A model generated the notes under the pieces. The model had not been told where the DNA came from. It made no database searches and saw only the letters and a list, made by a program, of their open reading frames with translations. A stretch of 64,000 nt of DNA from Methanomethylophilus sp963591575 (GTDB taxonomy: Archaea > Thermoplasmatota > Thermoplasmata > Methanomassiliicoccales > Methanomethylophilaceae). The translations under genes were made by a program, and so were the position numbers. The stretch covers positions 85,692 through 149,691 of the forward strand of contig CAVATL010000002.1 of NCBI GenBank assembly GCA_963591575.1. Reading direction: 5' to 3'. Numbering within the stretch: the stretch's first letter is position 1; each line of letters opens with the position of its first letter. This document shows, one piece after another, positions 17,294-26,547 of this stretch.

Positions 17294-17909
17294 AACCGTT
17301 AACCTTCAGAATCTCGAGGACCCCATTGACCCTTTCGATCTCAATGACAGCCAGTATGGAGGTGCGGTATTTCGCTATATCTATTAGTTCCTCAGCGATG
17401 TGTTTCTCGCGCATCTTGTCCAATCTGCCGAAACCTTTCTTTTTGGACACCCACCTGTCCCACTCGAGGGCAAGGGCCTCCGGAGAGGACTCGTCCATTT
17501 TTGCGGCATATCCTTTTTTGGCAAGACGGTGGACCGTGGTGAATTCCACGGCACTCACGCATTCGAGGTATGCATCATCGAACTCGGTGTCGTTCATATC
17601 CAAAGCGATAACCTGGATCCCGTCGGCGGCACAGCGGTCGACAAGTTCGCAGAATGCGGGTGAGGGCACCTGGATCTCTCCGAAAACGGACATCTTCTTG
17701 GCATAGGCGATGTCCAACTCGCTTACTTCGATATCATCGACACCGATGGACTCTCTCTGTTTCAGCGCCTGCAGCGCCTCAATACCCAGAGATGCCGCGT
17801 ACGCCTCGTATTTACCGTATTCGTTTCCGATCTTCTCCGCCTCGGAAACAAGTCCGTTGACCACGGGGAGGATATTCACTGCGCAATTTTCAATCGTGAG
17901 CGAGATCAT
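17283..17909 (-). CDS. uncharacterised archaeal protein, faintly TraB-like
   Basis: A 208-aa soluble protein I do not recognise with confidence. The arrangement of VIALDMND, then a helical stretch, then DKMREKHIAEEL...YRTSILAVIEIERVNGVLEIL recalls the TraB/GumN fold, where an RN..M motif precedes a final strand and GH..G; the key His and Gly of that motif are missing. Its start overlaps the stop of the upstream regulator by 4 bases and its end overlaps the protease start, so the three are probably co-transcribed. Confidence 0.55.
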   Translation of the reverse strand: MISLTIENCAVNILPVVNGLVSEAEKIGNEYGKYEAYAASLGIEALQALKQRESIGVDDIEVSELDIAYAKKMSVFGEIQVPSPAFCELVDRCAADGIQVIALDMNDTEFDDAYLECVSAVEFTTVHRLAKKGYAAKMDESSPEALALEWDRWVSKKKGFGRLDKMREKHIAEELIDIAKYRTSILAVIEIERVNGVLEILKVNGYAA

Positions 17910-18859
17910 TTCTTTGAACTCCGGGAAAGGACCATGTCTGTGAAGGAGGTTTTGTCGTCGATCTTCTTCAGTTCTTCATCGGTGATGAGCGCGGTAGATC
18001 CGATATTGTCCGAGGTGTGTTTCTTTTCCACGATCATGACCGAAGGTCTGTTGGAAAGATTCGACAGTTCTGCGGCTATCAGCGCTTTCTGGATAATTTT
18101 CGTCTTATCGGTGTCCAGCCCGGTGAGCACCACGGTATCGTGTCCGGAGTCCTTGGAAATGGCTTCGAACGGGCCTCTTATAATGGGAGTGATGGCGAAT
18201 CCGATGTTAAGGAGGCGGTCCAGTCTTTGGGAGCCGGTGCTTCCGCCCACACTTATCTCGTGCACGGCCGCCGCATCATCCTTCCTGTATTCGAAAGGGT
18301 CCAGAGGCTGGATGATTTGGGCGTCGAGATATTCTTCAAGACGGAGTGCGGCATCGATCATGGCACCCATTCCTTTCTCGTACATCTGGATTGTACGTCT
18401 GGAGACCCCTGCGGTCTCCGCCAGGGTACCGAGGCTGATGCCGCGTTCCTCACGGAGTTCTTTTAGCACGTCGCTGTCGATCTTCACATAAAGTCCACCG
18501 GGAGCGGCAAATATGAATGGGGGGACCTCTTCAAGAAGATGTTCCGCCAGAGTCTTGTTGGAGACGATGGGGATCTTGAATCTGGTATAGACAATCCCTT
18601 CCTCCAGCGGGCCGGAGCTTGATGCCTCTCCAATGATCAGGGGGTTCGCATCCAAGGCCTCGGCCATGATCTTCATCTCATCTGCATTTTCATGTGAGAA
18701 TGCGTCGACGTTCGACAGTACCTTGATGATGAGCAGCGTCTTGTCTTTCCTTCCGACGATGTCGAAGCAGATGCTTCTGATGTTAATCGCAGAGGAAATA
18801 TCAAAACCCGCCCTCGCCAGGATCGAACGAGTGGTGTTAATCATATCCTCTCTTGTCAT
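17906..18859 (-). CDS. archaeal HTH transcriptional regulator (COG1395 type)
   Basis: A 317-aa regulator. Residues 1-120 resemble a restriction-endonuclease-like or nucleotide-sensing fold (ICFDIVGRKDKTLLIIKVLSNVDAF). An XRE/Cro-type helix-turn-helix lies near residues 132-175 (LKELREERGISLGTLAETAGVSRRTIQMYEKG), and a further domain follows to the end. This order matches the conserved archaeal COG1395 family, whose targets are unknown. A TATA box (TTATATAG, 18882-18890) lies 27 bases before the ATG, suggesting a leaderless mRNA. Confidence 0.82.
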   Translation of the reverse strand: MTREDMINTTRSILARAGFDISSAINIRSICFDIVGRKDKTLLIIKVLSNVDAFSHENADEMKIMAEALDANPLIIGEASSSGPLEEGIVYTRFKIPIVSNKTLAEHLLEEVPPFIFAAPGGLYVKIDSDVLKELREERGISLGTLAETAGVSRRTIQMYEKGMGAMIDAALRLEEYLDAQIIQPLDPFEYRKDDAAAVHEISVGGSTGSQRLDRLLNIGFAITPIIRGPFEAISKDSGHDTVVLTGLDTDKTKIIQKALIAAELSNLSNRPSVMIVEKKHTSDNIGSTALITDEELKKIDDKTSFTDMVLSRSSKK

Positions 18860-18881
18860 TGGTCAAAAAATGAATATCCTT

Positions 18882-18890
18882 CTATATAAG
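18882..18890 (-). promoter_or_regulatory. TATA box of the COG1395-type regulator
   Basis: On the minus strand CCTTATATAG is centred 27 bases before the start codon at 18859; no ribosome-binding site is evident. Confidence 0.55.
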
Positions 18891-18899
18891 GGGTTTTAA

Positions 18900-18947
18900 T
18901 CCGGGATTTCCCCGGAGGTAATGTGCCAGCAGGCCCTTTCGGGCCCG
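18900..18947 (-). terminator. tandem hairpins after cdc48
   Basis: Two stems follow the cdc48 stop on the minus strand: CGGGCCC-GAAA-GGGCCTG (18930-18947), then a perfect TCCGGG-GAAAT-CCCGGA (18900-18916) followed by TTAAAA. One copy of the ATGTGCCAG word lies between them. Confidence 0.65.
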
Positions 18948-18951
18948 CCGG

Positions 18952-21123
18952 TCAGTTGCGATAGATACTTGTCTTGCCGTATTCCTTGATCCGGTCTGCG
19001 ACCTTCGGACCGAATTTATCGACTGCACTGAGCATGTCAGCCATAGTGACCTTGCATCCGTCAATCTCCTTCTGCGTTGGCTCTTTTCCACCAGCGACCA
19101 GGCGTCTGACAGCGGTCATGACGGCCTCGTTGCATATGGCGGAGATGTCGGCACCGGTGCAGTTCTCGGTCTTATCGGCCAGGGCATCGAGGTCCACATC
19201 GTCGGCCAGAGGCTTTCCGCGGGTGTGGATCTGGAAGATGGACTTCCTGGATTCCTTATCGGGCGGGCCTACACATATCGACTTGTCGAACCTTCCTGGC
19301 CTCAGCAGGGCGGGATCGATCATGTCGGGACGGTTGGTGGCGGCGATGACCACGACATCGTTCATGGGTTCGAGGCCGTCGAGCTCAGTGAGCATCTGGG
19401 ACACTACACGTTCGGTGACATTGCTGTCGCCTCCGGTACCTCTCACGGGCACGATGGAGTCGATCTCATCCATGAAGATCACACAGGGCGATGCCTGTCT
19501 CGCCTTCCTGAACGTCTCACGTACGGCCTTTTCGGATTCTCCGACCCATTTGTTCAGGAATTCAGGTCCTTTCACCGAGATGAAGTTGGCTTCCGACTCT
19601 GTCGCCACTGCTTTTGCAAGTAGGGTCTTACCCGTACCGGGAGGTCCGTACAGCAGGATGCCCTTCGGCGGTTTGGCGTTCATGTGTGCGAACACTTTTC
19701 CGTACTTCAGAGGCCATTCCACTGCTTCCTTGAGTTCCTGTTTAGCATCTGCAAGGGCGCCTATATCGTCCCATTTCACGTTGGGTTTTTCGATGAGCAC
19801 CTCACGCATGGTGGAAGGCTGCAGACATTTCATGGCATTCTTGAAGTCCTCCATCTCGACCGAGATCTTGTTCAGCACTTCAGTGGGGATGGTGTCGTCG
19901 TCGGTGTTCACATCGGGCAGCACCCTCCTGAGCGCGGCCATTGCAGCTTCCCTGCACAGGGCGGCGAGGTCCGCACCCACATATCCGTGGGTCTTCTCTG
20001 CGATCTTGTTGAGGTCGACATCGCTGGTCAGAGGCATACCGCGAGTATGGATCTGAAGGATCTCCAGACGTCCGTGGACGTCAGGCACTCCGATCTCGAT
20101 CTCCCTGTCGAACCTACCCGGTCTTCTCAATGCCTCATCTATGGAGTTGGGTCTGTTGGTGGCACCGATGATCACCACCTTTCCTCTCGACTTCAGACCG
20201 TCCATCAGGGACAGCAGCTGGGCGACGATACGGCGCTCGGCCTCTCCCTGCACCTCGTCCCTTTTGGGGGCGATGGAGTCTATCTCATCGATGAAGATGA
20301 TGCTCGGTGAATTCTCTTCGGCGTTCTTGAAGATCTCTCTGAGCTTCTCCTCGGATTCTCCGTAGAATTTGCTCATGATCTCAGGTCCGCCGATCGAGAT
20401 GAAGTTGCTGCTGGTCTCACCGGCCACAGCCTTTGCGAGCATGGTCTTACCGGTTCCCGGTGGTCCGTGAAGGAGGACACCTTTAGGAGCATCGATACCC
20501 AGTCTCTTGAAGAGTTCAGGGTGCTTGAGTGGAAGCTCGACCATCTCCCTTATCTGGCTGATGACGTCTCCGAGACCCCCCACATCATCGTAGGACACCT
20601 TCGGGACGTCCATGTTCTCCTTCGAGATCGGCTTGTCACTGATCTTCACCTGGGTGGAGGGGCCCATGACACAGGCTTCGGCCGTAGGGCTGAAAGATGT
20701 GACCACCAGGTCGATCTTGTTGCCCATGAAGTTCAGAGTGAGCACATCTCCCTTGACGAAGGCACGTCCGACCAGTACCTGTGCTAGGTAGTCCCCGCCG
20801 CCGATGAGGTTGGATTCTTCTGTGGGCGAGAAGGTGATCTTCGCCGCTTCTTTCGCCTCTGCGAGTTTGACATCGACCCTCTCATCCAACGATGTGCCAG
20901 CGTTACGTCTTGTGGATCCGTCAAGCCTGATTATTCCGCGGTTCGTATCCTCCGCGGGACCGCTGAGTATCTTCACGGCGGTCTTCTTGTTGCCGTTGAC
21001 GACTGCTATGTCGCCGACCTTGATGTTCAGGATGTTCATAAGGGCGGGATCGAGCCGGGCGACGCCTCTGCCGGCCTCTCCCGGTTTCAATTCCGCAACT
21101 TTGATCGCTTTATCATTGACCAT
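18952..21123 (-). CDS. cdc48: CDC48/VCP-family AAA ATPase
   Basis: A 723-aa double-AAA unfoldase. The N-domain (residues 1-180) has the double-psi barrel pattern. D1 has Walker A GPPGTGKTMLAK near 221 and IFIDEIDSIAPKRDE; D2 has GPPGTGKTLLAK near 491 and IFMDEIDSIVPVRG. Arginine fingers are seen in RRPGRFDREIE and LRPGRFDKSI. It extracts or unfolds proteins, probably feeding the proteasome. I chose the ATG at 21123 because AGGTGA is spaced 5 bases before it; an ATG at 21129 and GTG at 21132 are alternatives. It directly follows the ArsR-type regulator, overlapping or nearly so. Confidence 0.95.
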   Translation of the reverse strand: MVNDKAIKVAELKPGEAGRGVARLDPALMNILNIKVGDIAVVNGNKKTAVKILSGPAEDTNRGIIRLDGSTRRNAGTSLDERVDVKLAEAKEAAKITFSPTEESNLIGGGDYLAQVLVGRAFVKGDVLTLNFMGNKIDLVVTSFSPTAEACVMGPSTQVKISDKPISKENMDVPKVSYDDVGGLGDVISQIREMVELPLKHPELFKRLGIDAPKGVLLHGPPGTGKTMLAKAVAGETSSNFISIGGPEIMSKFYGESEEKLREIFKNAEENSPSIIFIDEIDSIAPKRDEVQGEAERRIVAQLLSLMDGLKSRGKVVIIGATNRPNSIDEALRRPGRFDREIEIGVPDVHGRLEILQIHTRGMPLTSDVDLNKIAEKTHGYVGADLAALCREAAMAALRRVLPDVNTDDDTIPTEVLNKISVEMEDFKNAMKCLQPSTMREVLIEKPNVKWDDIGALADAKQELKEAVEWPLKYGKVFAHMNAKPPKGILLYGPPGTGKTLLAKAVATESEANFISVKGPEFLNKWVGESEKAVRETFRKARQASPCVIFMDEIDSIVPVRGTGGDSNVTERVVSQMLTELDGLEPMNDVVVIAATNRPDMIDPALLRPGRFDKSICVGPPDKESRKSIFQIHTRGKPLADDVDLDALADKTENCTGADISAICNEAVMTAVRRLVAGGKEPTQKEIDGCKVTMADMLSAVDKFGPKVADRIKEYGKTSIYRN

Positions 21124-21128
21124 ATTCA

Positions 21129-21770
21129 TCACCTGTCCATTGACCTGCAGAACTGCAGGATCTCATCGATCATTCTTGATATCGTATTCTCATTGAATCC
21201 CATGTTTTTCGACATCTCTTCAGAACTCCAATTGGGCCGGTTCAACATATCATAGAGCAGTTCTCTGTGCTGATAGCCCAGGTTGTCCAGGTCCGCAATG
21301 TGGAGGAACTCGTCGATGAGATCGTTACGTTCTCTGACCAGTTTCGCCCTGCGGCGGTCGAACTCGGAGATCTGGCGGTCTATCTGGGATATCCTGGCAC
21401 GGACCGCCTCCAATTTCTGTTCCTCAGTTGTCTTTTCAGTGTCTGGGTCTTTTGCTGTTTTGTCTTTTGTATCCTCCTCAATCGGAATCATCCGGACCTC
21501 GAACATGTTGTTGCGCATGTCGATGGTGATGGTGAACTCCGAACTGGGTTTGTAGAAGATCCTTTCAGGTCCTCTGTCGCTGCTCTGACGGTAGCTCGTG
21601 ACCACGCCCTCTTTCTCCATCAGATTCAGATTCTTCACGATCGCCTGCTGGCTGATCCCCAGCTCTTTGGATAGCTGAAGGGGATAGTGCGGCTCCTTTA
21701 CCACGGCCTGGAGGATCTTTCTCCTTGTGGGGTTCTCCACCACGGCCAGTATGCTATCCATACCGATCAT
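21129..21770 (-). CDS. ArsR-type transcriptional regulator with coiled coil and second HTH
   Basis: A 213-aa predicted regulator. The N-terminal winged helix (MDSILAVVENPTRRKILQAVVKEPHYPLQLSKELGISQ) is ArsR-like. A coiled coil follows (about residues 115-155), and the last 50 residues look like another helix-turn-helix (NWSSEEMSKNMGFNENTISRMIDEIL). The layout fits archaeal COG1777-type regulators. AGGAG lies 8 bases before the ATG at 21770. It is in an operon with cdc48, hinting at control of protein quality genes. Confidence 0.8.
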   Translation of the reverse strand: MIGMDSILAVVENPTRRKILQAVVKEPHYPLQLSKELGISQQAIVKNLNLMEKEGVVTSYRQSSDRGPERIFYKPSSEFTITIDMRNNMFEVRMIPIEEDTKDKTAKDPDTEKTTEEQKLEAVRARISQIDRQISEFDRRRAKLVRERNDLIDEFLHIADLDNLGYQHRELLYDMLNRPNWSSEEMSKNMGFNENTISRMIDEILQFCRSMDR

Positions 21771-21927
21771 TGATTGTTCTCCTGTTGTTCACTCTCGGTT
21801 TACAACTAAAGGTTACATAGTTTAAACTTCTATAAAAATCTATCTATTATACCTTGAACTCGGAAAGAATCTTGTCTGTCTGTATTATTCAATAATCGTT
21901 ATATCGGCGGGACGGATTGTGCAACCT

Positions 21928-22977
21928 ATGCCAGGCGAACTTAAGGACAGTTCAGTCTTCATATACGACGTCCGTGAGGCCAGTCAGACCTTCAGCAAGG
22001 GCAATTTCGGGTATCCTCTGAGCGGAGGCTCGTTGGAGCTGGACCTTGTGGAGGCGGCCTTCCTTGTACAGTGCAACCGCCTGGAAGTGAAACAAGGCAG
22101 AAAGACGGTCCCGTTCAATGCTCTTTTCGAATACGCGTCCGGTCAGGTCGACGATTTCGATATCAAATATCTCGTTTTCAAAGATCTCCGCGAAAGGGGA
22201 TTCATCGTGAAACCGGAGTCGGGCAGTTTCGATCTCCGCGTCTATCCCCGCGGGATGTCACCGTCCCATTCCGCACCCCTTTACATGGTGTGTGCGGTCT
22301 CCGAACGTTCCGCCCTGAACATCAACGAGTTCCTCGATGAGGTCGCGCAAAGTGAGGACCGGGGAAAGCAGCTTCTCTACGCCGTCGTGGATGAGGAGGG
22401 AGACATCACCTATTATAAGATGGCCATGCTCGATCCCACCGGAAGCATATATGCCAGCAGGCTTGAGAATCCTGTAGAGGGGATGCTCATCTCGGACAGG
22501 ATCTTCGTTTTTGATGAGGCGCAGAGTGAGGCCATCCACGCCACTGCATTCTACGGAAAACCGATGCAGGGTGTGCTCCAGCTGTCCATGATCGAAGGGT
22601 GCTATCTGCTACATACGGGCGAACTGATCCTTTACGATTCCAACGGAAACCGCCTTTCCGAACAGGCCTTGATCTCCCTGGGAGAGAAGAATCAGGATGA
22701 GTTCAGGCTTCGCCTGAAGGCGTATACGGATCTCAGGCGCAGAGGGCTCGTCGTCAAGACCGGTTTCAAGTACGGAACCCACTTTAGGGTCTACGAGAAA
22801 TCGCCCGATGAATGTCATGCCCGTTACCTGGTACATGCCGTGCCGGCATCGATGCTGGCACTGTGGCCCGACATCTCCCGTACCGTACGTCTTTCGGGCG
22901 GAGTGAAGAAGCAGATCCTCTTCTGCAGGGTCAGCAAAGAGACGGAATATCTGGAATTCAAATGGTTCCGTCCCTAA
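21928..22977 (+). CDS. endA: tRNA-splicing endonuclease, duplicated-subunit type
   Basis: A 349-aa protein made of two tandem EndA-like halves, the alpha-2 form found in several euryarchaea. The C-terminal half has the catalytic triad: Tyr in KYGTHFRVYE, His in CHARYLVHAV and Lys in VKKQILFCRV. The N-terminal half is the pseudo-catalytic repeat (DLRVYPRGMSPSHSAPLYMVCAV). It removes bulge-helix-bulge introns from tRNAs. I chose the ATG at 21928 because TTATATC lies 26 bases before it, as in leaderless genes; a GTG at 21919 is possible. Confidence 0.9.
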   Translation: MPGELKDSSVFIYDVREASQTFSKGNFGYPLSGGSLELDLVEAAFLVQCNRLEVKQGRKTVPFNALFEYASGQVDDFDIKYLVFKDLRERGFIVKPESGSFDLRVYPRGMSPSHSAPLYMVCAVSERSALNINEFLDEVAQSEDRGKQLLYAVVDEEGDITYYKMAMLDPTGSIYASRLENPVEGMLISDRIFVFDEAQSEAIHATAFYGKPMQGVLQLSMIEGCYLLHTGELILYDSNGNRLSEQALISLGEKNQDEFRLRLKAYTDLRRRGLVVKTGFKYGTHFRVYEKSPDECHARYLVHAVPASMLALWPDISRTVRLSGGVKKQILFCRVSKETEYLEFKWFRP

Positions 22978-22979
22978 GG

Positions 22980-23531
22980 TCAGAGACACTCGATCTGAAG
23001 GATTAGAAGAGTATGGTAATCTCTGCCGGTCTTTTCCAATGATGTGCAGCCGAATCTATCGGCTGATACGGCTTTGAGACATGCCGTTCTGAGAAGTTCA
23101 TCCGTATCGGTATCCATTTCTTTGTTCTCGGCAAGGCGGGAAAGGAAATCTCTGACCGGCCGGTAAACACGTTCCGACCTTTCATTCTCAAGCAGGTCTG
23201 TCAGTTTCGAGGTCCCGTTCCGATAGAAATCCGCAAGGGCGACGGCAATGATCCGAGGGAGTTCCGGATCGGTATCTTCCATCAGATTTTTCATATCTGG
23301 GTCTTTCACATCCACGAACGAGAAGCCCAATCCTCTCCTGCGCATGTAGTTCATTCTGTGATGGAGATCTACCGATCCGGAAAGCTCTGCAGGCCACTTT
23401 TCTCCTAGGACATACCTCGAGTCCATGGCCTCCCACTCCTCTGCATCGCGTACAGTCATTCCGCCGGCGATCACATATTCGAAAGCGGTCTTTGCACTGC
23501 CTTCCAGCAGTATATGGGGTTTGGTCACCAT
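22980..23531 (-). CDS. uncharacterised protein next to TFB
   Basis: A 183-aa soluble protein with no family that I recognise. It is mixed alpha/beta with many charged residues and no membrane segments. It starts directly at the end of the TFB gene on the same strand with no gap, so it is probably translated from the gar1-tfb transcript. Its closing stretch, DYHTLLILQIECL, is convergent with the tRNA endonuclease gene only two bases away. Confidence 0.6.
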   Translation of the reverse strand: MVTKPHILLEGSAKTAFEYVIAGGMTVRDAEEWEAMDSRYVLGEKWPAELSGSVDLHHRMNYMRRRGLGFSFVDVKDPDMKNLMEDTDPELPRIIAVALADFYRNGTSKLTDLLENERSERVYRPVRDFLSRLAENKEMDTDTDELLRTACLKAVSADRFGCTSLEKTGRDYHTLLILQIECL

Positions 23532-24362
23532 TCAGTTGCCTCCGAAAACAACTTCGATTCCGAGGCCTTCCTTCAGTTCCTTGAATCTGCTTCTGAGCGT
23601 AACTTCCGAAATTCCGACCGCCACTGAGACCTCTCTTTGGGACCTTGGGTCGTTGCATTTCTGTGATGCCATGTAGACCGCCGCAGCGGCGATACCTGCC
23701 GGCCCCAGTCCGGATGCGAGTCCTTTTTCGGTCGCGTTCTGTAGGAGGTCCAATGCAGTGTTCCAGACATCTTCATTCAGGTTCAGTTTTGAACAGTATC
23801 TCTGCACATAATCCTGTGGTTTGGCGGGGAGGAGATCGAGCCTCAGGCTTTTGCTGATGAACCGGAACGTACGTCCCAGGCTTTTCTTTTCGATGCCTGC
23901 GGCGTCAGCGATCTCCTCGATGGTGCGGGGCATCCCCTGACTGCGGCATGCTGCATACACCGCTGCAGCCGCAAGAAGTTCGATCGATCTTCCGCGCACC
24001 AGTCCGCGGGAAACGGCTTTTCTGTAGATTCCCGATGCGGATTCCCTCACCTGGCGGGGAAGTCCGCTTGCCGTGGATATCCTGTCGAGTTCGGACAGGG
24101 CGAAGGCGAGATTCCTCTCTGTGGCGTTGCTGACCCTAATGCGTTTCTGCCATTTTCTGAAGCGGAGTTCAACAGTGCCAGACGAAACATTTTCCGTATT
24201 GTCGGCCCTGTTCCTGACCAGGATATCATTCTTGTAAAATGCACCGCAATTGGAGCATGATATCTCTCCGGTGACCGAATCAGGGACCAGATGTCCGACC
24301 TTGCAGTACGGACAGGAATCAGTTTCTGCGGCCCTTCTTTTTTGCTTGGCCATTCCTGCCAC
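23532..24362 (-). CDS. tfb: transcription initiation factor TFB
   Basis: A 276-aa TFIIB homologue. The N-terminal zinc ribbon has C17, C20, C36 and C39. Two cyclin-fold repeats follow (about residues 85-175 and 180-270), with typical AAAAVYAACRSQGMPRTIEEIA and GLGPAGIAAAAVYMASQ segments. It bridges TBP-bound promoters and RNA polymerase. The zinc ribbon and cyclin cores are intact, but the linker that normally carries the B-reader is short, with little of the usual GAPxT signature. Its start overlaps the end of the Gar1 gene by 44 bases, the common archaeal gar1-tfb order. Confidence 0.92.
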   Translation of the reverse strand: MAGMAKQKRRAAETDSCPYCKVGHLVPDSVTGEISCSNCGAFYKNDILVRNRADNTENVSSGTVELRFRKWQKRIRVSNATERNLAFALSELDRISTASGLPRQVRESASGIYRKAVSRGLVRGRSIELLAAAAVYAACRSQGMPRTIEEIADAAGIEKKSLGRTFRFISKSLRLDLLPAKPQDYVQRYCSKLNLNEDVWNTALDLLQNATEKGLASGLGPAGIAAAAVYMASQKCNDPRSQREVSVAVGISEVTLRSRFKELKEGLGIEVVFGGN

Positions 24363-24576
24363 CGTCGAAGAACACTTTTCTGCCTTCGAGTCCGCGGCCG
24401 ATACTGTCGCCAGTCACGGAGGCGTAAGGGGAATCCACGGGGCCGAGGAGTCTTCTGACCGTGCCGATACGACGTTTTCCGTCGAACACGGCGGCCCCCA
24501 AATCCGGAACGTTCTCGCAGCGGACCAATGCATGCCCATCAGATGTGATACCTTCGACAATACCCAGAATGTCCAT
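24319..24576 (-). CDS. gar1: H/ACA RNP protein Gar1
   Basis: An 85-aa Gar1-like beta-barrel protein (MDILGIVEGITSDGHALVR, then VFDGKRRIGTVRRLLGPVDSPYASV), with a basic tail GQAKKKGRRN. It is part of the H/ACA pseudouridylation complex with Cbf5, Nop10 and L7Ae. The gar1-tfb pairing is conserved across archaea. A TATA-like sequence (GATATAAAAA, 24615-24624) lies upstream. Confidence 0.9.
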   Translation of the reverse strand: MDILGIVEGITSDGHALVRCENVPDLGAAVFDGKRRIGTVRRLLGPVDSPYASVTGDSIGRGLEGRKVFFDGGRNGQAKKKGRRN

Positions 24577-24709
24577 ATGATTCGCGTTACCATTCCTGGA
24601 ACGCTATTTATTGATTTTTATATCTGGCAAAGAGTAACATTTTATAAGGCGAATTCCATGGTCAGTCATTCGGGGTGCCTATGGTGCCCGTTAACGGAGG
24701 ATTTAAAAT

Positions 24710-25018
24710 ATGGATATAATCAGCTGGGATTTCCTCAGTCTCGTCCTGATCGTCTTCTCGGTCGTGATGATTCTCGCGGGAATTTTCTCTGCATATTTCG
24801 GAAAAGGCAAGAACAGGGTATACGGAATTCTCATCACCGTCGTCGGACTCGTCGTCGCGTTGGTTATGATCTACCTCCTCGGATGGAGCGATGTTTCCGA
24901 GTTCCGTGACATCGACACCTGGGACATGGTCTACAACGTCATCGTTAACCTCATTGGTGTCATCATCGGTGCTCTTGTCGCCGTCGGAATCTTCCTTGTC
25001 ACCGTTCTGAAAAGCTGA
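24710..25018 (+). CDS. small three-span membrane protein
   Basis: A 102-aa hydrophobic protein with three predicted transmembrane helices (about residues 8-30, 38-60 and 76-100) and a short acidic loop between helices 2 and 3 (WSDVSEFRDIDTWDM). A good GGAGG ribosome-binding site lies upstream of the ATG and a TTTTATAAGG box at about 24640. I know no family for it. It lies between gar1 (divergent) and purE. Confidence 0.65.
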   Translation: MDIISWDFLSLVLIVFSVVMILAGIFSAYFGKGKNRVYGILITVVGLVVALVMIYLLGWSDVSEFRDIDTWDMVYNVIVNLIGVIIGALVAVGIFLVTVLKS

Positions 25019-25061
25019 ACAAAAATCTCTTCCGGACGGCCGGACCATTCCGGTCGCCCGC

Positions 25062-25069
25062 TTATATAT
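25062..25069 (+). promoter_or_regulatory. TATA box of the purE-guaAb unit
   Basis: TTATATAT lies about 34 bases before the purE ATG, giving a leader of only a few bases. Confidence 0.5.
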
Positions 25070-25098
25070 TTTAATAGGTCCTTGCAGTCATCTGGTCC

Positions 25099-25584
25099 AT
25101 GGCCAAGGTATTCATAATCATGGGAAGCAAAAGTGATTTCCCGGTTGCTGAGAAAGCGATAAAGGTTCTGCGCAAATTCGGCGTGGAGTTCGAGATCGCA
25201 GTCGCTTCTGCTCACAGGACCCCTCGCAGGGTCGAGGAACTCGTAAATAACGCCGACGCAGGCGTTTTCATATCAATTGCAGGCCTCTCTGCGGCACTCC
25301 CCGGAGTTATCGCATCGTTCACCTGCAAACCCGTCATCGGCGTTCCCGTCAGCGGAGCATTGAACTACGATGCTCTCCTTTCAATGGTCCAGATGCCCCC
25401 CGGAATCCCTGTTGCCACGGTCGGAATGGACCGCGGAGACAATGCCGCCACCCTTGCAATCGAGATGCTGGCACTTTCCGATTCCGCACTTTCCAAGAAG
25501 CTTGCGGATGACCGTGTGAAGATGGCTGACAAGGTGGAGGCCGATTCAGAATTCGTTATCAACGAGGCAAAGAAGGTGGAATGA
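25099..25584 (+). CDS. purE: PurE, 5-carboxyaminoimidazole ribonucleotide mutase
   Basis: A 161-aa PurE-family enzyme of purine synthesis. The signature GSKSDFPVAEKA binds the nucleotide phosphate, SAHRTPRRVEEL holds the catalytic His, and GLSAALPGVIAS and GVPVSGALNYDALLSMVQMPPGIPVATVG are conserved. The stop is followed without a gap by guaAb, so purine ring synthesis and GMP synthesis are coupled here. Confidence 0.92.
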   Translation: MAKVFIIMGSKSDFPVAEKAIKVLRKFGVEFEIAVASAHRTPRRVEELVNNADAGVFISIAGLSAALPGVIASFTCKPVIGVPVSGALNYDALLSMVQMPPGIPVATVGMDRGDNAATLAIEMLALSDSALSKKLADDRVKMADKVEADSEFVINEAKKVE

Positions 25585-26547
25585 ATGAGCGGATTTTTCG
25601 ACGAACAGGAATTTATCAATGAGGCACTGGAACAGATCACCAGGGAGATCCCTGCCCCCGGCAAGGCAATCATCGCCTGCTCCGGAGGGGTCGACAGTAT
25701 GGTCACCGCCGCACTTGCGAGCCGTGCCATCGGTGACCGTCTTCTTGCAGTATACGTTGACAATGGACTCATGAGAATGGGCGAGACCGAAGAGGTCGAG
25801 GCCATGATGAAGAACAGCGGTATCAACTATAAGATCGCCCGCGTGGCCGACGAGTACTTCGAGGCGCTCAAAGGCGTCGAAGACCCAGAGCAGAAAAGGA
25901 AGATCATCGGGGACAAGTTCATCAGGGTCTTCGAGAGGTATGCGAAGGAGTTCGGAGCAACCTATCTCCTTCAGGGCACCATCGCTCCTGACTGGATCGA
26001 ATCCGGTGACGGCACCAGGGACACCATCAAATCCCACCACAATGTGGGCGGACTTCCCAAGGACATGGGCATGACCCTCTGCGAACCCCTCAGAGACCTC
26101 TACAAGGACGAGGTCAGACAGGTCGCCAGGGCACTGAAGGTCGAGGCCTCCGAGAGGCAGCCTTTCCCAGGTCCCGCACTTGCCATCAGATGTCTCGGTG
26201 AGGTCACTCCCGAAAAGGTCGAGATCGTCCGTAAGGCATGTTTCATCGTCGAGGACGAGATCATGAATGCCGTGAAGAACGGTGAGGCTGTCCGCCCTTG
26301 GCAGTATTTCGCTGCGCTTCTTCCCAGCAAATCGGTCGGTGTGCAGGGTGACCGCAGGGCGTACGGATATACCATCGCTGTCCGTGCCGTCGACTCCATC
26401 GACGGAATGACCGCGACGTTCTCCCGTCTTTCCCTCGAGCTTCTCAACAAGATCTCGGTGCGCATCACCGATTCGATGAAAGACAGCGTCAACCGTGTCG
26501 TTTACGACATCACTAGCAAACCCCCGAGCACCATCGAGTGGGAGTGA
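25585..26547 (+). CDS. guaAb: GMP synthase subunit B (ATP pyrophosphatase)
   Basis: A 320-aa synthetase subunit that adenylates XMP and accepts ammonia from subunit A. The PP-loop SGGVDS is near residues 32-37, with YVDNGLMRMGE, KSHHNVGGLP and the dimerisation domain RQPFPGPALAIRC following. It ends PPSTIEWE as in the family. Archaea commonly encode GMP synthase as two proteins; the partner guaAa lies downstream after a 270-base spacer. Confidence 0.95.
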   Translation: MSGFFDEQEFINEALEQITREIPAPGKAIIACSGGVDSMVTAALASRAIGDRLLAVYVDNGLMRMGETEEVEAMMKNSGINYKIARVADEYFEALKGVEDPEQKRKIIGDKFIRVFERYAKEFGATYLLQGTIAPDWIESGDGTRDTIKSHHNVGGLPKDMGMTLCEPLRDLYKDEVRQVARALKVEASERQPFPGPALAIRCLGEVTPEKVEIVRKACFIVEDEIMNAVKNGEAVRPWQYFAALLPSKSVGVQGDRRAYGYTIAVRAVDSIDGMTATFSRLSLELLNKISVRITDSMKDSVNRVVYDITSKPPSTIEWE

